A stretch of 64,000 nt of DNA from an uncultured Allobosea sp. (GTDB taxonomy: Bacteria > Pseudomonadota > Alphaproteobacteria > Rhizobiales > Beijerinckiaceae): assembly GCF_945956895.1 (NCBI RefSeq), contig NZ_CAMFJF010000009.1:1-64000 (forward strand), written 5' to 3'. Shown piece by piece: positions 18,636 to 28,180 of this stretch. Positions within the stretch are counted from its first letter, which is position 1. Every line of letters starts with the position of its first letter. Position numbers and translations under genes: made by a program. The notes under the pieces were generated by a model, which did not search any database, had not been told where the DNA came from, and was given only the letters and a program-made list of their open reading frames with translations.

Positions 18636-19102
18636 CAGGCGCTGGCTGGATCGAACTCGTCGGTGCGGAAGTCGCGGGCCATGCGATCGAGCACGGCGTT
18701 GACCATGCCGATCTCGTCGCCCTCGTAGAAGGCGCGGGCGACCGCGACATATTCGGAGATCACGGCGCGGGCCGGCACGTCCTTGCGGAAGGCGAGTTCA
18801 TAGGCGCCGGCGCGCAGGATCGCACGCACTACGGCCTCGACCCGCTTCAGCGGCCAGTCCTTGGCCAGCAATTCGTCGACGGTGCGGTCGACAAGACGCT
18901 GCTCGCGGACGACGCCACTGAGAATATCGCGGAAGAAGGCGATCTCCGCCGCCGGCAGTTCGATCTCCTCGACCTCCTTGCCGATCCAGAAATGTTCGAA
19001 CTCGGCCATCGCCTCGACGACGCCACGGCCGCCGATTTCCATCTCGTAGAGCGCCTGCACGACCGAGAGCCGCGCGCCGCGCCGCTTCTCGGCGCGGCTC
19101 AT
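18635..19102 (-). CDS. nusB: Transcription antitermination factor NusB, 155 aa
   Basis: NusB with NusE binds boxA RNA in rRNA leaders. The N-terminus [19 protein letters not shown] is the family signature. The C-terminal half has [21 protein letters not shown], then [31 protein letters not shown], both conserved. The ATG overlaps the ribH stop (ATGA) and the stop overlaps thiL. Confidence 0.95.
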   Translation of the reverse strand: MSRAEKRRGARLSVVQALYEMEIGGRGVVEAMAEFEHFWIGKEVEEIELPAAEIAFFRDILSGVVREQRLVDRTVDELLAKDWPLKRVEAVVRAILRAGAYELAFRKDVPARAVISEYVAVARAFYEGDEIGMVNAVLDRMARDFRTDEFDPASA

Positions 19103-19608
19103 TGTGACGACTCCGCCAGGGAGCGCTTGTAGCGCAGAACCGCGAGCGCGGCTTCGGCAGCGCCACCGCCCTTGTTCATGTCCGCGCGGTTGGCGCGGGC
19201 CCAGGCCTGCGCCTCGTTCTCGACGGTGAGGATGCCGTTGCCGAGCGGCAGGGCAAAGGCAACCGAGAGATCCATCAGCGCGCGCGAGCTTTCGCCGGCG
19301 ACGATATCGTAATGGCCGGTCTCGCCGCGGATGACGGTGCCGAGCGCAACGACGGCCTCATAGGGGTCGACGGCCTCGTCGGCGGCGCGCAGACCGATGA
19401 CGATCGCCGAGGGAATTTCGAGCGCTCCGGGAACGGTGACGACATCGACGCGGCAGCCGGCTTCTTCCAGTGCGGCGGTCGCGCCCGCCAGCAATTCATC
19501 GGCGTACTTGTCGTAGAAGCGTGCCTCGACCACGAGGACGCGGGCGCCGTCGATCTCGACGGCAGGAGTTGCGGCCTTTTCGGCCGAGGTCTGCCGGGGT
19601 CCGGCCAT
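19099..19608 (-). CDS. ribH: 6,7-dimethyl-8-ribityllumazine synthase, 169 aa
   Basis: Lumazine synthase makes the direct precursor of riboflavin. The conserved parts are [45 protein letters not shown] and [13 protein letters not shown]. The His of RGETGHYD is the catalytic residue. The ATG at 19608 is chosen (AAGGACAAAAGAA upstream); an upstream frame to 19680 has no family sequence. It lies 34 bp after ribE and is coupled to nusB. Confidence 0.95.
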   Translation of the reverse strand: MAGPRQTSAEKAATPAVEIDGARVLVVEARFYDKYADELLAGATAALEEAGCRVDVVTVPGALEIPSAIVIGLRAADEAVDPYEAVVALGTVIRGETGHYDIVAGESSRALMDLSVAFALPLGNGILTVENEAQAWARANRADMNKGGGAAEAALAVLRYKRSLAESSQ

Positions 19609-19642
19609 TTCTTTTGTCCTTCTTGGAATGTGATCGGGCTCG

Positions 19643-20290
19643 TTACCCTTGCGGACGCGCCTCCGCAAGCCGCGCGGCATACCGTGCCATCAGATCGACC
19701 TCGACATGAACGGGGTCGCCCTCCTTGCGCTGGCCCCAGGTGGTGACCGCGAAGGAGTGCGGAATCAGCAGAACGGTGAAGACATCATCCTCGACCGTAT
19801 TGACCGTGAGCGAGGTGCCGTCGAGGCAGATCGACCCCTTGGTCGCGATGAAGCGGGGCAGCCCCTGCGGCGCGCGGATATGGAATCGCGCGGTCGCGCC
19901 CCAGGGCTCGTCCGGGTCGGGCTCGATCGCCTCGATCTTGAGGATGCGCCCGACGCCATCGACATGACCGGTGACGAGATGCCCGCCCAGCTCCTCGCCG
20001 ACCTTGAGCGAGCGCTCCAGATTGATCCGCGTGCCGGGCTCCCACGCGCCGACATTCGTCTTTGCCAGCGTCTCGGCGGCAGCCTCGACCTGAAAGATGC
20101 AGCCGGGCTCGCCATCGCTGCGCGGACGCAGCGCGGTCACGGTCAGGCAGACGCCGGCGCAGGCGATCGAGGCGCCGATGGCGATGCCTTCCGCCTCATA
20201 GGGGCAGGCGATGGCGAGGCGCTTGAGGCTCGGCCCCTTGCGCTCGGCCTCGACGACCTCGCCGATGGCGGTGACGATGCCGGTGAACAT
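19643..20290 (-). CDS. ribE: Riboflavin synthase, 215 aa
   Basis: Riboflavin synthase dismutates two lumazines. Its two tandem lumazine-binding repeats are visible. The first starts [12 protein letters not shown] and contains [13 protein letters not shown] and [23 protein letters not shown]. The second has [22 protein letters not shown]. Length is 215, normal for the family. Its ATG overlaps the ribD stop (TGATG). Confidence 0.96.
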   Translation of the reverse strand: MFTGIVTAIGEVVEAERKGPSLKRLAIACPYEAEGIAIGASIACAGVCLTVTALRPRSDGEPGCIFQVEAAAETLAKTNVGAWEPGTRINLERSLKVGEELGGHLVTGHVDGVGRILKIEAIEPDPDEPWGATARFHIRAPQGLPRFIATKGSICLDGTSLTVNTVEDDVFTVLLIPHSFAVTTWGQRKEGDPVHVEVDLMARYAARLAEARPQG

Positions 20291-21459
20291 CAGCCTCTCC
20301 TCGTGAAATGCTCGAAACGGTCCTGGCCGATCTGACCGGCCTCGACAAGGGCGTATAGATCGGGGTCGGCCAACTGCCCGGCAAGGCCCGGACGCACGGC
20401 AACGACGCCGGGCTGCCCCAGCGTTTTCGGAGAGGTCGAGACGATGACCTCGTCCGCCAGCCCCGCAAGCGCGAGCTTCTCGCCGATGCGTGGCCCGCCT
20501 TCCGAGAAGACACGGTTGATGCCGCGCGTGCCAAGCAGCGTCAGAGCCTCGCGGAGATCGAGATGGCCGTCGGGCCCCAGCGAGACCCGCATGACCTCGA
20601 CGCCGGCTGCGACCAGCCCCTGCTCCGGTTCGATCGGCGCCGTTTCGGCGGCGATCACCCAGACGGGAACCTCACGGGCCGTACGGACGAGCTTCGAGGT
20701 CAGGGGCAGGCGCAGATGCGTGTCGAGGATGACGCGGATGGGCGAGCGATCCGCTAGGCCGGGCAGACGCACGGTGAGCTGCGGATCGTCCGCGAGCACC
20801 GAGCCGATGCCGAGCATGATCGTGTCGTGATGGGCGCGCTGGAGATGGACCCAGCCGCCGGCGACTGGGCCAGACACCGCGAGCGGGACGCCCCCTACCC
20901 CGCCGGCATAACCATCGGCAGTCCGGGCGATCTTGAAGGTCACCATCGGGCGGCCCTGTGTGATGCGGGTGAGATAGCCGCGATGCGCCTGCCGCGCCTC
21001 CTCCTCCAGCACTCCGACCGTGACCTCGATGCCAGCGGTACGCAGCAAGGCATGGCCAAGCCCGGCAATGAACGGGTTCGGGTCGGACATCGCTGAAACC
21101 ACGCGCTTCACGCCCGAGAGGATGGTGTGTTCGACGCAAGGGATGCCGCCGCGCACCGAGCGATGCGAGCAGGGTTCGAGCGTGACATAGAGCGTGCCGC
21201 CCATCGAGGCCGCTCCGGCCCGCGAGAAAGCATGCGCCTCGCCATGCGGGCGGCCGCCGGGCTGGGTATGACCACGCGCCACCACGACGGGGCCATCGGG
21301 CGTATCGCGCGTGATGATGGCGCCGACGGAGGGGTTGGTCGCGGTCGTGCCGAGGCCGCGGGCGCCATAGGCGAGCGCCTGACGCATGAAGATGCGGTCG
21401 GTCTCTCGCTTTCGTTCGGACGCGTTTTCGACGCCCGAAAGCGCCTTGGGTTCAGTCAT
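20290..21459 (-). CDS. ribD: Bifunctional riboflavin deaminase/reductase RibD, 389 aa
   Basis: RibD deaminates the pyrimidine and reduces the ribosyl side chain in riboflavin synthesis. The N-terminal deaminase domain has [20 protein letters not shown], then [12 protein letters not shown] and [19 protein letters not shown]. The zinc ligands are the His of HGE and the two Cys. The reductase domain starts at about residue 165 ([15 protein letters not shown]) and has [12 protein letters not shown] and [13 protein letters not shown]. It overlaps nrdR by 8 bp and ribE by one base. No FMN riboswitch was seen upstream. Confidence 0.95.
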   Translation of the reverse strand: MTEPKALSGVENASERKRETDRIFMRQALAYGARGLGTTATNPSVGAIITRDTPDGPVVVARGHTQPGGRPHGEAHAFSRAGAASMGGTLYVTLEPCSHRSVRGGIPCVEHTILSGVKRVVSAMSDPNPFIAGLGHALLRTAGIEVTVGVLEEEARQAHRGYLTRITQGRPMVTFKIARTADGYAGGVGGVPLAVSGPVAGGWVHLQRAHHDTIMLGIGSVLADDPQLTVRLPGLADRSPIRVILDTHLRLPLTSKLVRTAREVPVWVIAAETAPIEPEQGLVAAGVEVMRVSLGPDGHLDLREALTLLGTRGINRVFSEGGPRIGEKLALAGLADEVIVSTSPKTLGQPGVVAVRPGLAGQLADPDLYALVEAGQIGQDRFEHFTRRG

Positions 21460-21946
21460 CGGCGCGGCGCGGCGGGGCGGAGACGCCCTCCTCCTCGATC
21501 GTGCCGAGCTGTCCGATCAGTTCCTCGAAGTCCTTGGCCTCGCGGAAATTCTTGTAGACCGAGGCGAACCGGACATAGGCGACGTCGTCGAGGCCTTTCA
21601 GCCCCTCCATCACCAGCTCACCGATGGCCGAGCTCTGGATTTCCGCCTCGCCCGAACTTTCGAGCTGGCGCACGATGCCGTTGACCATGCGCTCGATCCG
21701 CTCCGGCGCCACCGGGCGCTTGCGCAAGGCATGCGCGATCGAGGTTTCCAGCTTGTCGCGGTCGAAGGGCGTGCGCCGGCCCGAGCGCTTCACGACGGTG
21801 AGTTCGCGCAATTGCACGCGCTCGAAAGTGGTGAAGCGACCGCCGCAATCGGGACAGACCCGGCGGCGGCGGATCGAGGCGTGATCGTCGGTGGGACGGG
21901 AGTCCTTCACCTGCGTGTCGAGGGAGCTGCAATAGGGACAGCGCAT
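21452..21946 (-). CDS. nrdR: Transcriptional repressor NrdR, 164 aa
   Basis: NrdR represses ribonucleotide reductase genes. It starts with the zinc ribbon [18 protein letters not shown] and its partner [16 protein letters not shown]. The ATP-cone domain follows ([20 protein letters not shown]). It ends in a family-typical helix with [22 protein letters not shown]. Its location directly after glyA and before ribD is the standard arrangement. NrdR boxes would be expected at nrd promoters elsewhere. Confidence 0.96.
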   Translation of the reverse strand: MRCPYCSSLDTQVKDSRPTDDHASIRRRRVCPDCGGRFTTFERVQLRELTVVKRSGRRTPFDRDKLETSIAHALRKRPVAPERIERMVNGIVRQLESSGEAEIQSSAIGELVMEGLKGLDDVAYVRFASVYKNFREAKDFEELIGQLGTIEEEGVSAPPRRADD

Positions 21947-21987
21947 TCCGGTTCGCCAGCCTTTCTCAGAGCCCCTTCAACAATGCT

Positions 21988-23286
21988 TCAGTAGATCGGG
22001 AAGCGCGCGGTGAGCGCCTTGACCTTGGCGGTGACCGCCTGCTCGACCGCCGCATTGCCCTCCTCGCCATGGGCGGAGAGCCCGTCCAGCACCTCGGCGA
22101 TCAACTCGCCGACCTGCTTGAACTCGGCGATGCCGAAGCCGCGCGAGGTCGCAGCCGGGGTGCCGAGGCGGATGCCGGAGGTGGTCATCGGCTTCTCGGG
22201 ATCGAAGGGGATGCCGTTCTTGTTGCAGGTGATGTGGGCGCGGCCGAGCGCGGCCTCAGCCGCCTTGCCGGTCAGCTTCTTGGAGCGCAGGTCGACCAGC
22301 ATCAGATGATTGTCGGTGCCGCCGGTGACGAGGTCGAAACCCTTCGACTTCAGCGTCTCGGCCAGCGCTTTGGCATTGGCGACGACGGCATGAGCGTAGC
22401 TCTTGAACTCGGGCTGCAGCGCCTCGTGGAACGAGACCGCCTTGGCCGCGATGACATGCATCAGCGGGCCGCCCTGGATGCCCGGGAAGATCGCCGAATT
22501 GACCTTCTTCGCGATCGCCTCGTCATTGGTCAGGATCATGCCGCCGCGCGGACCGCGCAGGGTCTTGTGCGTCGTGGTGGTGACGACATGGGCGTGCGGG
22601 AACGGCGAGGGATGCGCGCCACCGGCGACGAGGCCGGCGAAATGCGCCATGTCGACGAAGAGATAGGCGCCGACCTTGTCGGCGATCTCGCGGAAGCGGG
22701 CGAAATCCCAATGACGGGCATAGGCGGAGCCGCCGGCCACGATCATCTTCGGCTTGTGCTCGACCGCGAGGCGCTCCATCGCGTCGTAGTCGATGATCTG
22801 GTCGACGACGCAGACGCCGTAGGAGACGACGTTGAACCACTTGCCGGACTGGTTGACCGGCGCGCCATGGGTCAGGTGCCCGCCGGCGGCGAGGTCGAGG
22901 CCCATGAAAGTGTCGCCAGGCTGCATCAGCGCCATGAAGACGCCCTGGTTGGCCTGCGAGCCGGAATTCGGCTGGACATTGGCATAGGTGCAGCCGAAGA
23001 GGCGCGTGGCGCGCTCGATCGCGAGCTTCTCGGCGATGTCGACGAACTGGCAACCGCCGTAATAGCGCCGGCCCGGATAGCCCTCGGCATATTTGTTGGT
23101 CATCACCGAGCCCTGTGCCTCGAGCACGGCGCGGGAGACGATGTTCTCGGAGGCGATCAGCTCGATCTCGTCGCGCTGGCGACCGAGTTCCAGGTCGATC
23201 GCGCGGGCGATCTCGGGATCGGCATCATGCAGCGAAGCGCCGAAGAAGGAGTTCGAGAGGTGCTTGTTCAGCGCGGCGTCGGTCAT
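21988..23286 (-). CDS. glyA: Serine hydroxymethyltransferase, 432 aa
   Basis: GlyA interconverts serine and glycine with tetrahydrofolate and feeds one-carbon units. Motifs include [44 protein letters not shown] and [16 protein letters not shown], where the Lys of THKTL binds PLP. Length 432 is normal. The ATG at 23286 opens the conserved sequence. It is probably the first gene of the run glyA-nrdR-ribD-ribE-ribH-nusB-thiL. Confidence 0.97.
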   Translation of the reverse strand: MTDAALNKHLSNSFFGASLHDADPEIARAIDLELGRQRDEIELIASENIVSRAVLEAQGSVMTNKYAEGYPGRRYYGGCQFVDIAEKLAIERATRLFGCTYANVQPNSGSQANQGVFMALMQPGDTFMGLDLAAGGHLTHGAPVNQSGKWFNVVSYGVCVVDQIIDYDAMERLAVEHKPKMIVAGGSAYARHWDFARFREIADKVGAYLFVDMAHFAGLVAGGAHPSPFPHAHVVTTTTHKTLRGPRGGMILTNDEAIAKKVNSAIFPGIQGGPLMHVIAAKAVSFHEALQPEFKSYAHAVVANAKALAETLKSKGFDLVTGGTDNHLMLVDLRSKKLTGKAAEAALGRAHITCNKNGIPFDPEKPMTTSGIRLGTPAATSRGFGIAEFKQVGELIAEVLDGLSAHGEEGNAAVEQAVTAKVKALTARFPIY

Positions 23287-23408
23287 GTCCGGCTCCTGAA
23301 GTTCAACGGCCGGTGGGCGCCCGGCTCCGTCGCGGCTCCCCTATCATGTGGCGGGGGGCTGTCCAAGCGATAGATAGCCGCAAGCGCTTGGCGCTGCCGC
23401 CAATGTCT

Positions 23409-23873
23409 TCAGAGACCAGACTTTCGCCGCTTCGGCAGCAATTTCTTCTCCGTTTCCGGACGGGACGGGCGGTAGACGAGCGGCCGGCGCGAAGCCGTCT
23501 TCAACAGTGCCCGGAAGCTCGGGCATTCCAGGTGAGTCGGCGCGCGGCAATCCGCGACATGGCGCAGCGCATCGCGCAGCGTCCTGAGCCCGACCATCTG
23601 CCGCTGCAAGTCATCGGCGCGTGCCCGCAACTGCTCGCGCGGAATGTTCGGCTGCCCGTCCGCGCCGAACATCGCGGCGATCTCCTCCAGCGAGAAGCCC
23701 GCGGTCTTGCCCAGCCCGATCAGCGACAGCCTGAGCAGGACATCGGGATCGTATTGCCGCCGCAGGCCGCGTCGTGCCTCCGAACGGATGAGGCCGATTT
23801 CCTCGTAATAGCGCAGGGCCGAGGCCGGCACGCCCGAGCGCTCCGCGACCTCTCCGATATCCAGAAACAGCAT
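23409..23873 (-). CDS. MerR-family regulator controlling the divergent MFS gene, 154 aa
   Basis: The MerR HTH starts immediately (MLFLDIGEVAERSGVPASALRYYEE), then LRRQYDPDVLLRLSLIGLGKTAGFSLEEI. A C-terminal coiled-coil (LRARADDLQRQMVGLRTLRDAL) follows, and then CRAPTHLECPSFRAL. Only two cysteines are present, so the four-Cys Fe-S site of SoxR is absent although the operator looks SoxR-like. ATG 23873 is chosen because the domain begins there; 19 more codons to 23930 would overlap the operator and the exporter promoter. It is divergent from the exporter with the dyad between them, and is likely its activator. Confidence 0.82.
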   Translation of the reverse strand: MLFLDIGEVAERSGVPASALRYYEEIGLIRSEARRGLRRQYDPDVLLRLSLIGLGKTAGFSLEEIAAMFGADGQPNIPREQLRARADDLQRQMVGLRTLRDALRHVADCRAPTHLECPSFRALLKTASRRPLVYRPSRPETEKKLLPKRRKSGL

Positions 23874-23875
23874 GC

Positions 23876-23906
23876 TTGACCTCAAGTCGACTTGAATTCG
23901 TAGGCT
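23876..23906 (+). promoter_or_regulatory. MerR-type promoter with dyad in a 19-bp spacer
   Basis: A -35 TTGACC (23876-23881) and a -10 TAGGCT (23901-23906) are separated by exactly 19 bp. The spacer contains the perfect 14-bp palindrome TCAAGTCGACTTGA (23882-23895). This is the hallmark of promoters activated by MerR-family proteins, which untwist the overlong spacer. It would drive the MFS gene starting at 23942. The merR ATG is only 3 bp from the -35 on the other strand. Confidence 0.8.
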
Positions 23907-23941
23907 CTGCCGAACGGATGAAATCGGCAAGAGGAAAAATC

Positions 23942-25153
23942 ATGGAACGCCTTGTATCAACACAGGAAAGGCCGATCTGGCAGGAGCCGCGCGCCGCCGC
24001 TCTGCTGCTCGCGGCATCCCTCACGACCATGGCTAACGCGACGATCAGCCCCGCGCTGCCGGGCATCGAGCGCCTGTTCGCGGACGACCCGAACGCGGCG
24101 TTGCTGACGCGGCTCCTGGTGCCGGCGCCATCGCTCAGCGTCGCCCTGTTCGCTCCGCTCGCAGGTCTTGCTGCCGACCGCATCGGCCGTCGGATGATGT
24201 TGCTCGCCGGCGTCATGCTGTTCGTGGTCGCGGGCTGCGCCGGATTCGTGCTGCCTGACCTGCCGTCGATCTTCGCGAGCCGCCTCGTACTCGGCATCGC
24301 GGTCGCACTGATCATGACAGCCCAGACCGCATTGATCGGCGATTACTACACCGGCGACGACCGCAAGGCGCTGACCGGGCTGCAGATCTCGGCCAGGAAT
24401 TTCGGCGGCCTGGTCTTCATTTTTCTGGCCGGCTGGGCAGCAACCCTGTCGCCGCGCCTGCCCTTCGCGATCTATGGATTGGCCGCCCTCTTCCTGCCGC
24501 TGATGTGGCTCGCCATTGTCGAGCCACCCCGCATCGGCACGGCGGCCGGGAGCGCACCGGCGAACGATCGCGACGGGCACCCGTCCTGGCGCAACCTGCT
24601 CGCCGTACTCGTCCTGCTCCAGGGCGTGACGAACATGATCTTCTTCCTGATGCCGACGCAGATCGCGTTCTTCCTGGAAGCACGTGGCTATGAGAGCGCG
24701 GTGATGACCGGGACGGTCCTCGGTCTGCTGATGATCTCGGGCGGCGGCAGCGCCCTGCTCTATCGGCGCGCCCAGCGGACGATCGGCTCCGCCGGCATCT
24801 TCGCGGCTGGCTATGGCGCGATGGCGCTCGGTTTCCTGATCCTGTCCCGATCGGCCTCGGTCCCATCCCTGCTCGCAGCGGCGCTATTCATCGGGGCTGG
24901 TTATGCGCTGGTCTCGCCGAGCTTCGTCGCCTTGGCGCTGAACCTGGCGCCTCGGCGGTCCCGGGGCCTGGCCGGAGGCGTCCTGACCGCGTCGATCTTC
25001 ATCGGCCAGTTCTGCTCGCCGCTGGCCAGCACGCCCCTGATCGCGATCCATGGCTACGGAGAACTGTTTCGCGACACAGCTTGTTTGCTGGCCGTCATGG
25101 CGCTTGCCGCCATGATCACTCGCTCGATGAAGGTCTTCCGCGCGAACAGGTGA
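23942..25153 (+). CDS. MFS transporter, probable efflux pump, 403 aa
   Basis: Twelve hydrophobic segments are visible. The motif after helix 2 reads GLAADRIGRRMMLLAG, the classic MFS A motif. Helix 1 carries ATISPALPGIERLF, common in drug-efflux DHA1 proteins. The start ATG 23942 is preceded by GAGGAAAAATC. Control by the divergent MerR regulator through the 19-bp-spacer promoter suggests induction by a toxic or redox-active compound; the actual substrate is unknown. Confidence 0.85.
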   Translation: MERLVSTQERPIWQEPRAAALLLAASLTTMANATISPALPGIERLFADDPNAALLTRLLVPAPSLSVALFAPLAGLAADRIGRRMMLLAGVMLFVVAGCAGFVLPDLPSIFASRLVLGIAVALIMTAQTALIGDYYTGDDRKALTGLQISARNFGGLVFIFLAGWAATLSPRLPFAIYGLAALFLPLMWLAIVEPPRIGTAAGSAPANDRDGHPSWRNLLAVLVLLQGVTNMIFFLMPTQIAFFLEARGYESAVMTGTVLGLLMISGGGSALLYRRAQRTIGSAGIFAAGYGAMALGFLILSRSASVPSLLAAALFIGAGYALVSPSFVALALNLAPRRSRGLAGGVLTASIFIGQFCSPLASTPLIAIHGYGELFRDTACLLAVMALAAMITRSMKVFRANR

Positions 25154-25311
25154 TCGTCTCGGCATCCGGGACCGGCGCCGCTCCCGACCAGCATCGATGG
25201 AGCTGAATCCGGATGGCGCCGCGAGAACCATCCCGCAGCCGCCTTTATGGTTAACAATTTATGGCTTGCGGCTTGCTGCGTCTGACCCAACGCAATGCTG
25301 GATGCCTCTCG

Positions 25312-25662
25312 ATGACACAGAACGCTCCAAAACAGAACGCGAGCCGCGTTCCAGATTCGGCTCGACCGATTTCCACGCAGATCAGGCAGGCTTTTCTTGG
25401 CGGTGCGAGCGCCTTGGTCCTGTCGATGCCGTTGCTGAGCCAGAATGCCGCCGCCGAGGGATTGCAGATAACCCGGCAATACTATCCGGGCGGCTCGACC
25501 GCGGTCTTTCGCCGGATTCCGGACGGTGCCGGCAGAATCTCGAAGCTCAACAATCCTGCCCCCGGAAACAACTGTCCCGTTCCGGCCTTCGAAGTCGTGA
25601 ATCCGGGGCCGGGGGAAGCGCGCTGCGTCGGATACGTCATGCCGTCCTGGCTGACGCGCTGA
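25312..25662 (+). CDS. Small exported protein of unknown function, 116 aa
   Basis: The first 30 residues are polar, then comes a hydrophobic signal-like segment (AFLGGASALVLSMPLLSQNAAAEG) with an AAA-type cleavage site. The mature part is about 65 residues and carries two cysteines (NNCPVPAFEV and ARCVGYVM) that could form a disulfide in the periplasm. ATG 25312 is favoured over the 17-codon longer start. No known domain is recognised. A bidirectional terminator lies 25 bp downstream. Confidence 0.5.
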   Translation: MTQNAPKQNASRVPDSARPISTQIRQAFLGGASALVLSMPLLSQNAAAEGLQITRQYYPGGSTAVFRRIPDGAGRISKLNNPAPGNNCPVPAFEVVNPGPGEARCVGYVMPSWLTR

Positions 25663-25687
25663 CGTTTCCGGCGTGTCCCAGTCACGA

Positions 25688-25716
25688 AAAAGCCCGCCGG
25701 AAACCGGCGGGCTTTT
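25688..25716. terminator. Bidirectional rho-independent terminator
   Basis: AAAAGCCCGCCGG (25688-25700), AAA loop, CCGGCGGGCTTTT (25704-25716). Poly-A before the stem and poly-T after it make it functional in both directions. It separates the convergent exported-protein gene and the L,D-transpeptidase gene. Confidence 0.9.
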
Positions 25717-25740
25717 CAAAACGCGCTCGACGCTGAAGCC

Positions 25741-26985
25741 TCAGATGTCCTGATCGCCCTGCAGCGCGGCGACCGGCTCCGGCCCGAGGCCGTCCTTGTT
25801 GTAGATGTCGTCGCGGAACTGCACGCCGCCATCGGGCGTCGCCCAGGCGGTGACATAGACCCAGTAGCAAGAGACGGGATCGGCGATGCGCGCGTTGACG
25901 CGCTGGCCGGACTGGATGGTCTCGTCGATCTTGGCGCGATCCCAGCCGGGCGTGTTCTTCAGGAGCCAGGCGACGTAGTCGCGCACGTTCTGGACGCGCA
26001 TGCAGCCCGACGAGACGAAGCGGTAGTCGTCGCCGAAGATGCCCTTCGACGGGGTGTCGTGCATGTAGACGCCGTGCGGGCTCGGGATGTTGATGCGCAC
26101 GAAGCCGAGCGAGTTGAAGTCGCCGCCCGGATCCTGCCGGAAGGTGTAGCGCGTCGCCTCGTCCGAGTTCCAGTTGACGCTGGCCGGCGAAATCTCGCCG
26201 CCGCTCGGCGAGATGATGCGGATCTTGTTCTCGGTCAGGTAGCTCGGCTCCTTGCGCATCTTCGGGATCAGGTCCTTGCGGATGATCGAAGCGGGAACCG
26301 TCCAGGTCGGGTTGAAATTGATCTCGGGAATCCTGGTCTGCAGCAGCGGCGACTGACGGTCGATCTTGCCGACGCCGGCCGCGTGACGGGTCGCGACATG
26401 GCCGTTCTCGACAGTCTCGACCATCGCGGCCGGGATGTTGGCGACGACATAGCGGCCGCCGAGATTACCGGACCAGCTGCGCAGCCGGACGACATTGGTC
26501 TCGAGCTGGCGGATGCGGCGGTCGATCGGCACGTTGAGGGCGACGACGGTGGCGCGGTTGATCGCGCCGGTGGTCGACAGGCCGACGCGGGACTGGAAGC
26601 GGCGCACGCCCGCCTCGACATAGGAATCGTAGATGGCGCTTTCGCCGGCGGATGCATCGAGATCGCCGGTGACGATCAGGCGGCGACGCAGAGCCACCAC
26701 GCCCGGCCCCTTGGCGCCGACGCTCATCCGATCGGGCAACTGAACCTGCGGCCAACCGCCACGCGCGGCGAGGTCGCGATAGGCCACGATCGCCTGCTCG
26801 GTCGCCTGCAGCGCTTCGGCCGACAGCATCGGGGTCGAGGACCGCGCCACGGCATTGCGCGCACCGGCATCGTAGCTCTGGCGCCACTCGGCCTGCTGGG
26901 CGAGCGCCGGTGCAGCGGCAGCCGTGGCAACGCCCGACAAGAGGGCCAGCACGGTTTCGCGGCGGGTCAGGCTCAATTGCGACAT
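25741..26985 (-). CDS. L,D-transpeptidase (YkuD domain, LdtP-like), 414 aa
   Basis: The protein starts with a signal peptide (TRRETVLALLSGVATAAAAPALAQ) containing two arginines. A peptidoglycan-binding-like region follows (GPGVVALRRRLIVTGDLD). The catalytic YkuD domain runs from about residue 200, with HDTPSKGIFGDDYRFVSSGCMRVQN. The His and the Cys of SSGCMR are catalytic. It cross-links or attaches to peptidoglycan by 3-3 bonds in the periplasm. ATG 26985 has GAGGGAAGAG before it; the longer frame to 27108 lacks a signal. The LdtR gene is just upstream, and in Liberibacter LdtR regulates the adjacent ldtP. Confidence 0.9.
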   Translation of the reverse strand: MSQLSLTRRETVLALLSGVATAAAAPALAQQAEWRQSYDAGARNAVARSSTPMLSAEALQATEQAIVAYRDLAARGGWPQVQLPDRMSVGAKGPGVVALRRRLIVTGDLDASAGESAIYDSYVEAGVRRFQSRVGLSTTGAINRATVVALNVPIDRRIRQLETNVVRLRSWSGNLGGRYVVANIPAAMVETVENGHVATRHAAGVGKIDRQSPLLQTRIPEINFNPTWTVPASIIRKDLIPKMRKEPSYLTENKIRIISPSGGEISPASVNWNSDEATRYTFRQDPGGDFNSLGFVRINIPSPHGVYMHDTPSKGIFGDDYRFVSSGCMRVQNVRDYVAWLLKNTPGWDRAKIDETIQSGQRVNARIADPVSCYWVYVTAWATPDGGVQFRDDIYNKDGLGPEPVAALQGDQDI

Positions 26986-27289
26986 CTCTTCCCTCTTCAA
27001 GACTTCACGCATGCACGCAGGCCACAAGAAAACGCCGCCTCGACGGGCGACGCTGACGACGCAATGACGCGACGGACGACCTTTCGGCGATGGACGGTGT
27101 CCTAGCACAGTTAACGAGGCGTGATGACAGAGGCGAATTTAGGGCATGGCAACGTTTTGCCGGATGCATGGCAGCAAAACCACAGTCGAGATGGCGACTG
27201 AACGAAAGCAAACGGGCGCGACCGGGATATGATCCCTGTCGCGCCCCTGCAAGGCGGGCAATTGCAGACGCCGGAAACCGGCTGATATC

Positions 27290-27802
27290 TCAGAGCTTGT
27301 AGCGGATCTGGTCGGTCCAGAAGCGCTCCAGGCGCAGCAGGGCGTTGTTCATCCGCTCGAAGTCGTCGGCCGCGATGCCGCCGATCTGCTCGACCGTGCG
27401 GACATGCTTGTCGTAGACGCCCTTCACGATATCGTGCACGCCAGAGCCCTTCTCGGTGAGGCTGATGCGGACCGAGCGGCGGTCGATGCGCGACCGGGCA
27501 TGGTGGAGATAGCCGAGCTCAACCAGCTTCTTGACGTTGTAGGAGACGTTCGAGCCGAGATAGTAGCCGCGGGTGCGCAGTTCGCTGGCCGACAGCTCGG
27601 CATCGCCGATATTGTAGAGCAGCAGGGCCTGCACGCTGTTGACGTCATCCCGGCCACGGCGCTCGAACTCGTCCTTGATGACGTCGAGCAGACGGCGATG
27701 CAGCCGCTCCACCAGCGTGAGAGACTCAAGATAAAGAGGCTTCACGTTGAGTTCTTCGTCGCTCGTCTTGGCAACTTCCGAAGTCTTGACGCTCGCTTTC
27801 AT
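27290..27802 (-). CDS. ldtR: MarR-family regulator LdtR, 170 aa
   Basis: LdtR controls L,D-transpeptidase genes and osmotic tolerance in Liberibacter and related Rhizobiales. The helical core is ESLTLVERLHRRLLDVIKDEF and the winged helix is SASELRTRGYYLGSNVSYNVKKLVELGYL, then RSRIDRRSVRISLTEKG. ATG 27802 begins the conserved MKASVKTSE; upstream codons are rejected. It is separated by about 300 bp from the transpeptidase on the same strand. Whether the ligand-binding Thr/Arg residues of the family are all present was not checked. Confidence 0.88.
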   Translation of the reverse strand: MKASVKTSEVAKTSDEELNVKPLYLESLTLVERLHRRLLDVIKDEFERRGRDDVNSVQALLLYNIGDAELSASELRTRGYYLGSNVSYNVKKLVELGYLHHARSRIDRRSVRISLTEKGSGVHDIVKGVYDKHVRTVEQIGGIAADDFERMNNALLRLERFWTDQIRYKL

Positions 27803-28007
27803 GGTATATCCCGCCTGTTGTGTGTCGGCCGGGATTTTTCTCCCGGTCCGCTTCTGAAACACACCATATGCTGGCCCGGATGAAAACGAGTTTAAATATC
27901 AGGATGAATCAGGGATTTACCCCTTTGGGTGAATCGTAAGTGAAACCAGAAACGCTTAAGCTAAAGCGATTCTTACCATGACTCGACGCAATCGAGAGGT
28001 CGGGAAC

Positions 28008-28154
28008 GTCATTCCGGGGCATCGCGCAGCGATGAGCCCGGAACCCAGAACCGATGCCGTTGCTATGAAGGGTGCGGCCGGGCGATCGATCATATCGGCA
28101 GCAGCAGCGGTTCTGGATTCCAGGCTCGGGCCTTCGGCCCGCTCCGGAATGACG
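28008..28154. repeat. Intergenic palindromic repeat, family A variant (GTCATTCCGG ends)
   Basis: It starts GTCATTCCGGGGC and ends CTCCGGAATGACG, its inverse. Two inner inverted pairs (CCCGGAACCCAGAACC and GGTTCTGGATTCC) lie about 50 bases apart. It fills most of the 205 bp between 27976 and the DUF6163 gene end at 28181. Confidence 0.7.
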
Positions 28155-28180
28155 GAGCGGGTTCAGCGCTCTTCCAGACT

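Noticed and set aside
20290-21987. FMN riboswitch before ribD
   Set aside because: ribD starts inside the end of nrdR and no RFN-element sequence is visible there.
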